From NCBI GenBank assembly GCA_028288905.1, contig JAQGHJ010000591.1:1-7569 (forward strand): a stretch of 7,569 bases of DNA, given 5' to 3'. How positions within the stretch are numbered: position 1 is the first letter of the stretch; every line of letters starts with the position of its first letter. Made by a program: the position numbers and the translations under genes. This document shows, piece after piece, positions 4,148 through 7,569 of this stretch. This DNA is from Phycisphaerales bacterium (GTDB lineage Bacteria; Planctomycetota; Phycisphaerae; Tepidisphaerales; Tepidisphaeraceae). The notes beneath the pieces are model-generated. The model made no database searches and had not been told where the DNA came from. It saw nothing but the letters and a program-made list of their open reading frames with translations.

Positions 4148-6457
4148 GTGATTACCGCTGCCGGCACAACCTCGACCGACGCTCTCGTCAGCCGGCTGTG
4201 GACCGCCCCGGACGAAGTCGCCAAGGCATACTTCGCCGCCCTGAAGGAGGGGCGGCGGGCGGACGCGGCGGACCTGGCCGTCGCGGTCGGCCACGCGCTG
4301 ATGCACACCGGGGCGTCAGAGACCGCCCTGACCCTGCTCGGCACGTACCTGAAGGCGTGGGGGCGAGGCCGCGACGAACGCACGGCGGAGGCCCTGGTCC
4401 TGGCGGCGAACGCCGCGGAGGATACGGGCGACCGGGCGACGGCCGAGCGGCACCTGGCGCGGGTGATCCGGATCACGGCCGACGGGCGCTGGCCGATCGC
4501 CCGGCGGCAGGCCCTCCAGTCGCTCGGCGTCCTGCGCAACCGTCAGGGTCGGCCGGCGGACCGGGACGCGCTGTACGCCGAAGCCCTGTCGCTCGCCAAG
4601 CGGTCCGGGGACCGCCACGGCGAGGCGTCACTGCTCAACAACTTGGGGGCGGTCGCCCTGGAGGACGGGCGGTCGGCGGAGGGCCGGCGGCTGCTGGAAA
4701 CCAGCATCGCCCTCAGGCGGGAGTTGGGCCGGGAGGACGACGCGGCCGGGACGCTGGCGATGCTCGGCGGGGACCTGGCGGGGGCGGGCGAGTTCGACGC
4801 CGGCCGGACCGCCCTGAAGCTCGCTGTCCGGCTCGCCCGGCGGTCCGGCGACCGGCGGGTGCTGGCGACCGCCTTCCTGAACCTCGGCACCTTGTCCGCC
4901 GATGCGGGGCGACCGGCGCAGGCCCTGCCGTGGACCCGCCGTGGGCTGGAGCAGGCGACCGCGTTGAAGGACCTTGGTTTGCAGAAGCTCTGCCACCAGG
5001 GCCTGGCCGTGTCGTACTTCCGGCTCGGCCGCGCGGCCGACGCCGCGCGGCACTTCGGCGAGTTGCTCAAGCTGTGCGAGCGGCTCGGCGATGCGTGGGA
5101 TGCCGCGATGGCCCATCACGACTTGGGGTCCGTGTCCGTCGTCCGGGGCGACCGGGCCGCCGGGGTGCGAGAGTACGGGGTGGCCGCCGAACGGTTCCGT
5201 GCGCTCGGGGATCACGAATGGCACGCCCGGTGCGTCGTGTCGGTGGCGGCGAACTCCGACCGGCACGCGGCCGGCCCGTTGCTCACGGACCTGCTCGCCG
5301 TCCCCGCGGTCGTACGGTCGCCCGGGTTCCCCGCCTCCGACGTGACGGACGAAGCGGTCAAGACCGGCGACGACCGACTGGTGCGGCGGGCCATGTCGGT
5401 CGAGCGCCGCCGGTTTCGCGGTACCGCCTCGGAATGGGCGTGGCGAGTCGCTTCGGCCGGTGCCGCGGCCGGCGAAAGCCACCATTGGCCCGTGGCCGAG
5501 CGGCTGTATTCGCAGGCCCTACGGCTTTACGGGGACAACCGGCCGCCGGGAGTCATGGAGAACATCGAGAACGACCTGGGCGTTGCACTGCTGGAGCAGG
5601 GCGAGGTCGCGAAGGCGAGGACGCTGTTCGTCAAGCTGCTCGCGCACGCCCGTCGGCGAAGGAACCGGGTCGTGATTGCGCAGGTCGCGCACAACTTGGC
5701 CGCGATCAGCAGGCGGGACGGGGAGCAGGCCCGGGCGGTGGCCTACCTCCGCGAGGCGGTGGCCGCCGCGGACGAGACCGGGGACGTCGAGGCCGCGGTC
5801 GGGTCGCTGCACTCGCTGGGGCTGGCGTACGCGGACCAGGAGAAGATCGGCGACGCAGACCGGGCGTTCCGGCGTTCGCGCAAGTTGGCCGAACAGTTGA
5901 AGGACGGGTTTCATTTGGCCCAGGCCGAGATGGGGGCGGGGCTGGTCGCGTTCCACAAGGGCGAGTTCCGCGGGTCGCTCGCCCGGTACCGGGCGGCACT
6001 CCACCTGTTCGAGCGGAGCGGCGCGAAGTTCGAGCAGGCGAAGGCGGTCCACAACATGGGCCTAGCGACCGAGAGGCTCGGTCGCCTCCAGCCGGCGACC
6101 GACCTGTACCTCCGGGCTGCGGAGATGGCCGGTGACGCATACGACTGGCCGATGGCGGCAACGGGGTTTCAATCCGCGGCACGGCTGACGGCAGAGCACG
6201 GCACGCTCGGGGAGACCGCTCGGCTCCTTGCGGCTGCGTTGATGGCATCGCTCGCGAGCCCCGACCCTGGCGAGGCGTTTCGCTCGGCGCTCCAGGCGTA
6301 CCTCGTCGCCCGCGACGCGGTGAACGCGCGGCGGCAAGGCCGGGGGGACAAACTGCGAGACGCAATCGTCCGGCGAGTTGAGGCGGATTCCGAACGTTGG
6401 GTCACTGACGCAGTGCGTCGGAGCTTGGCGAAGGTGACCTGGGCCGCTCCGGGCTAA
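4148..6457 (+). CDS. Large tetratricopeptide-repeat (TPR) protein
   Basis: A 769-residue protein without signal peptide, membrane helix or recognisable enzyme domain. It is built of roughly 40-residue TPR units of the type A...GD...A...LNNLG....G....A, seen at about 118-155, 158-195, 198-235, 238-275, 278-315 and 318-353, then again at about 470-505, 508-545, 548-585, 588-625, 628-665 and 668-700. A segment at about 355-445 (with GPLLTDLLAV and SVERRRFRG) breaks the array. The N-terminal 115 residues are helical and repeat-like but less clear, and the last 70 (rich in Arg and Ala) form a cap. Such solenoids bind peptides or partner proteins. GTG4148 is one base after the previous stop; no strong Shine-Dalgarno sequence is present, so coupled translation is likely. 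A sensing or scaffolding role for the TIR-like protein is inferred from this tight linkage only. Confidence 0.95.
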   Translation: MITAAGTTSTDALVSRLWTAPDEVAKAYFAALKEGRRADAADLAVAVGHALMHTGASETALTLLGTYLKAWGRGRDERTAEALVLAANAAEDTGDRATAERHLARVIRITADGRWPIARRQALQSLGVLRNRQGRPADRDALYAEALSLAKRSGDRHGEASLLNNLGAVALEDGRSAEGRRLLETSIALRRELGREDDAAGTLAMLGGDLAGAGEFDAGRTALKLAVRLARRSGDRRVLATAFLNLGTLSADAGRPAQALPWTRRGLEQATALKDLGLQKLCHQGLAVSYFRLGRAADAARHFGELLKLCERLGDAWDAAMAHHDLGSVSVVRGDRAAGVREYGVAAERFRALGDHEWHARCVVSVAANSDRHAAGPLLTDLLAVPAVVRSPGFPASDVTDEAVKTGDDRLVRRAMSVERRRFRGTASEWAWRVASAGAAAGESHHWPVAERLYSQALRLYGDNRPPGVMENIENDLGVALLEQGEVAKARTLFVKLLAHARRRRNRVVIAQVAHNLAAISRRDGEQARAVAYLREAVAAADETGDVEAAVGSLHSLGLAYADQEKIGDADRAFRRSRKLAEQLKDGFHLAQAEMGAGLVAFHKGEFRGSLARYRAALHLFERSGAKFEQAKAVHNMGLATERLGRLQPATDLYLRAAEMAGDAYDWPMAATGFQSAARLTAEHGTLGETARLLAAALMASLASPDPGEAFRSALQAYLVARDAVNARRQGRGDKLRDAIVRRVEADSERWVTDAVRRSLAKVTWAAPG

Positions 6458-6475
6458 ACCAACGCCGCCGCACGC

Positions 6476-6508
6476 CGGCACAAGGGCCGCGGCAGGGGAC
6501 CCGTGCCG
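6476..6508 (+). terminator. Possible terminator hairpin after the TPR gene
   Basis: CGGCAC (6476-6481) pairs with GTGCCG (6503-6508), extended by GGG (6484-6486) with CCC (6500-6502) after a 2-base bulge. It begins 18 bases past the TPR stop. An AT-rich stretch follows but there is no T-run, so the call rests on position and stem strength. Confidence 0.4.
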
Positions 6509-6555
6509 AACTAGATAAACAATCTGATTGAGAACTCAGGCTTGGACGCGAAGGT

Positions 6556-6561
6556 GATAAT
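6556..6561 (+). promoter_or_regulatory. Possible -10 box for the 47-codon gene
   Basis: GATAAT, preceded by TG, matches the -10 consensus at five of six positions. The best -35-like word, TTGAGA (6528-6533), is 22 bases away, longer than usual, and overlaps a small palindrome TGAG-AA-CTCA (6529-6538) that could be an operator. Confidence 0.3.
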
Positions 6562-6602
6562 CGCCGTCTCCCGGGTTTCGGAACGACTGCGAGGAAGCAG
6601 GG

Positions 6603-6746
6603 GTGACCGACGTCGAGGCCTTGGTCCGCGTGTACGCCTTCGACCGGCGGTCGGACGACTACCGGGAGCGGGTGTGGAGGCGGGTGGACGAAATCGAAAA
6701 AGGTGAGCCGCGAAAGGCTGGCCAGGGTAGGCGTGCCGTCCGGTGA
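6603..6746 (+). CDS. Possible small protein (47 residues), unknown
   Basis: A short frame begins with GTG at 6603, 7 bases after GAGGA (6591-6595), one of the best-placed Shine-Dalgarno sequences in the window. It encodes an acidic/basic peptide, starting TDVEALVRVYAF and followed by DRRSDDYRERVWRRVDEIEKG, which is probably helical. The first 28 codons almost all end in G or C, as in true genes here; the last dozen do not. A hairpin starts directly after the stop. The protein family is not recognised. It may be a real small gene or the remnant of a longer one. Confidence 0.45.
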   Translation: MTDVEALVRVYAFDRRSDDYRERVWRRVDEIEKGEPRKAGQGRRAVR

Positions 6747-6769
6747 GGGTAGCCGGGACGGGCGTACCC
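6747..6769 (+). terminator. Hairpin directly behind the 47-codon gene
   Basis: GGGTA-GCC (6747-6754) pairs with GGC-TACCC (6761-6763 and 6765-6769) with one bulged G, forming an 8-bp stem with a 6-base loop starting at the base after the stop codon. No T-run follows. Confidence 0.35.
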
Positions 6770-6796
6770 AGGTGGCAATGAGAAGCCCGCGGGGCC

Positions 6797-6816
6797 GACG
6801 CCCTTTATGACGCCCT
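6797..6816. repeat. Short tandem repeat GACGCCCT, period 12
   Basis: GACGCCCT occurs at 6797-6804 and 6809-6816, separated by TTAT. It is in non-coding DNA between the 47-codon gene and the tRNA. It may be a paired protein-binding site or chance. Confidence 0.3.
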
Positions 6817-6841
6817 AAACTCGGGGTACAACACGGCAAGT

Positions 6842-6859
6842 CGCGGATTGTCGTCCGCG
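6842..6859. repeat. Inverted repeat CGCGGA-N6-TCCGCG
   Basis: A perfect 6-bp inverted repeat with a 6-base centre, in the spacer downstream of the minus-strand tRNA. It could act as a back-up terminator for that transcript. Confidence 0.35.
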
Positions 6860-6892
6860 CGAAACTTGGGCCGCGAACAGGTCGCGACTGCT

Positions 6893-6910
6893 GATTTCCC
6901 GAAGGAAACC
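6893..6910 (-). terminator. UUCG-capped hairpin downstream of tRNA-Ser
   Basis: On the minus strand GGTTTCC-TTCG-GGAAATC forms a 7-bp stem (one G-U pair) closed by a C(UUCG)G tetraloop, 12 bases after the mature tRNA 3' end. Such hairpins stop RNA polymerase or mark the site for 3' trimming. There is no strong U-run, so the role could be either. Confidence 0.5.
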
Positions 6911-6922
6911 GCCGAAAACCAA

Positions 6923-7009
6923 CGGAGGCGGAAGGATTCGAACCCTCGCTACCCTTTCGGGCAGACCGGTTTTCGAAACCGGCGCATTCAACCGCTCTGC
7001 CACGCCTCC
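6923..7009 (-). tRNA. tRNA-Ser (anticodon CGA)
   Basis: An 87-base class II tRNA. The acceptor stem GGAGGCG (7009-7003) pairs with CGCCTCC (6930-6924), with discriminator G at 6923 as expected for serine. The anticodon stem CCGGT/ACCGG encloses loop TTCGAAA, giving anticodon CGA (6975-6973), which reads UCG. The long variable arm, TACCC-like stem with a GAAA loop, is typical of serine tRNAs, and the T-arm carries GGTTCGAATCC. The 3' CCA is not encoded and must be added by nucleotidyltransferase. UCG is a common serine codon in such GC-rich genes. Confidence 0.97.
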
Positions 7010-7020
7010 AACGTGTCGGC

Positions 7021-7034
7021 CGCCCCCGGGGGCG
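7021..7034. repeat. 14-bp palindrome CGCCCCC/GGGGGCG in the tRNA leader
   Basis: A perfect self-complementary run between the tRNA promoter and the tRNA 5' end. It lies in the short leader expected to be removed by RNase P, and could affect start-site opening or be bound by a regulator. Confidence 0.4.
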
Positions 7035-7045
7035 ATCCGGGAGGG

Positions 7046-7074
7046 AAGATAGGACGAACCGGGAGTTTTTTCAA
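7046..7074 (-). promoter_or_regulatory. Sigma-70-type promoter of tRNA-Ser
   Basis: On the minus strand TTGAAA (7074-7069) and TATCTT (7051-7046) are separated by exactly 17 bases. They match consensus at five and four of six positions. A GC-rich stretch follows, the kind of discriminator seen at stringently controlled stable-RNA promoters. The expected start near 7039 gives a leader of about 30 bases. An A-run sits just inside the spacer. Confidence 0.75.
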
Positions 7075-7150
7075 CAGTCTGGGGTCGCCCGCGCCCATCC
7101 CGGATTGCCGTCGGCAAGGCCTGTCACTTGGGGTCGCCCGACCGCCGCTC

Positions 7151-7194
7151 AGCGACCCTTGCTCGCTACGACCTACCCGCGCGTGGGGGCGGGT
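7151..7194 (-). terminator. Two hairpins behind the right-hand REC gene
   Basis: ACCCGC (7175-7180) and GCGGGT (7189-7194) form a perfect 6-bp stem that touches the stop codon of the REC gene. A second stem, AGCGA (7151-7155) with TCGCT (7163-7167), follows on the minus strand. No U-run is present, so termination is a moderate guess. Confidence 0.35.
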
Positions 7195-7569
7195 CAGCCC
7201 CCGCCCGACAGCCCCGCCAGCGCCGCGAGGGCGGTGAGCAGCTCGCCCGGCTCTACCGGCTTGCTCAGGTGGCCTTGGTACCCGGCCCGCAGGGCCCGGG
7301 CCCGGTCCTCGGCCCGGGCGTACGCCGTCAGGGCGACGGCCGGCACGTCCCCGCCGCCGGACGGGCCTAGGGCGCGGACGGCACGGATCAGCGAGTACCC
7401 ATCCTCGCCCGGCATCCCGATGTCGCTGACCAGCACGTCCGGCTTGTCCCGCCGCACGGCCGCCAAGGCGTCGGCGGCCGACCCGGCGGTCGTGACCGCC
7501 GCGTCCCACCCTTCCAGCAGTCGGGCGACCACGGCCCGGGCGTCCGGCTCGTCGTCGACGACCAGCACC
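7194..7569 (-). CDS. C-terminal receiver (REC) domain, probably of a hybrid histidine kinase (partial)
   Basis: The minus strand encodes a complete CheY-like receiver domain of about 124 residues ending in a short GLSGGG tail. Key residues, counted from the first complete codon, are the acidic pocket VVDDEP (Asp5, Asp6), phosphoacceptor Asp49 in SDIGMPGEDGY, the switch Thr81 in ALTAYA, and Lys103 in LSKP. All functional residues are intact, so phosphotransfer is expected. The frame is open at the window edge and the first strand starts at the very last codons, so the gene continues outside. REC domains ending a protein in this way are common at the C-terminus of hybrid sensor kinases; a stand-alone regulator starting with GTG at 7568-7566 is possible but lacks a leader. 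The stop is TGA at 7196-7194. Confidence 0.92.
   Translation of the reverse strand, partial: VLVVDDEPDARAVVARLLEGWDAAVTTAGSAADALAAVRRDKPDVLVSDIGMPGEDGYSLIRAVRALGPSGGGDVPAVALTAYARAEDRARALRAGYQGHLSKPVEPGELLTALAALAGLSGGG

Noticed and set aside
4198..6135. A 645-residue plus-strand frame inside the TPR gene
   Set aside because: It is Gly/Arg/Pro-rich without any domain pattern, while the overlapping frame shows regular TPR units.
6676..6683. GGAGGCGG, matching the tRNA 3' end (6924-6931), as a possible attachment-site remnant
   Set aside because: Only 8 bases match and the neighbouring bases diverge; in DNA this GC-rich it is likely chance, and no integrase gene is present.
6815..7117. A 100-residue minus-strand frame containing AERLNAPVSKTGLPERVARV
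   Set aside because: This peptide is the translation of the tRNA-Ser gene itself, a well-known false protein in databases.
1..7569. CRISPR array, insertion sequence or integron
   Set aside because: No regularly spaced repeats, no transposase or integrase frames and no terminal inverted repeats with target duplications were found.

Overview
The window looks like chromosomal DNA from a very GC-rich planctomycete, most likely in or near the Gemmata group (Gemmataceae). This is inferred from extreme G/C preference at third codon positions, the mixture of genes with and without Shine-Dalgarno sequences, and the style of the gene set (YnfA-type SMR protein, TPR-rich proteins, receiver-domain proteins). 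No taxonomic marker was checked. Both ends are cut inside minus-strand genes encoding phosphoacceptor receiver (REC) domains.

Layout. Positions 1 to about 91 hold the N-terminus of a REC protein (minus). A roughly 395-base spacer with GC-rich hairpins follows. At 487-876 (minus) is an HxlR-family regulator, transcribed away from a Gal80-like Gfo/Idh/MocA oxidoreductase at 973-2073 (plus); their 96-base shared upstream region carries inverted repeats that suit an operator. The oxidoreductase runs tail to tail into a small coiled-coil protein (2070-2309, minus), and the two stop codons overlap. Next is a divergent pair: a 114-residue CC-motif protein (2601-2945, minus) of a type I associate with mercury-resistance regions, and a YnfA/UPF0060 four-helix membrane protein (3020-3355, plus).

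The most interesting part is a two-gene plus-strand operon at 3547-6457. A 199-residue TIR-/DUF4062-like protein is followed after one base by a 769-residue protein built almost wholly of TPR helices, split by a non-TPR middle segment. A small putative effector domain coupled to a large peptide-repeat scaffold resembles bacterial immune or signalling modules, but no function is proven here.

Downstream lies a possible 47-codon gene (6603-6746) with its own Shine-Dalgarno sequence and trailing hairpin. It is followed by a minus-strand tRNA-Ser(CGA) at 6923-7009 with a clear sigma-70-type promoter and a UUCG-capped hairpin behind it. The window ends in the C-terminal REC domain of a protein that probably extends beyond the right edge, plausibly a hybrid sensor kinase.
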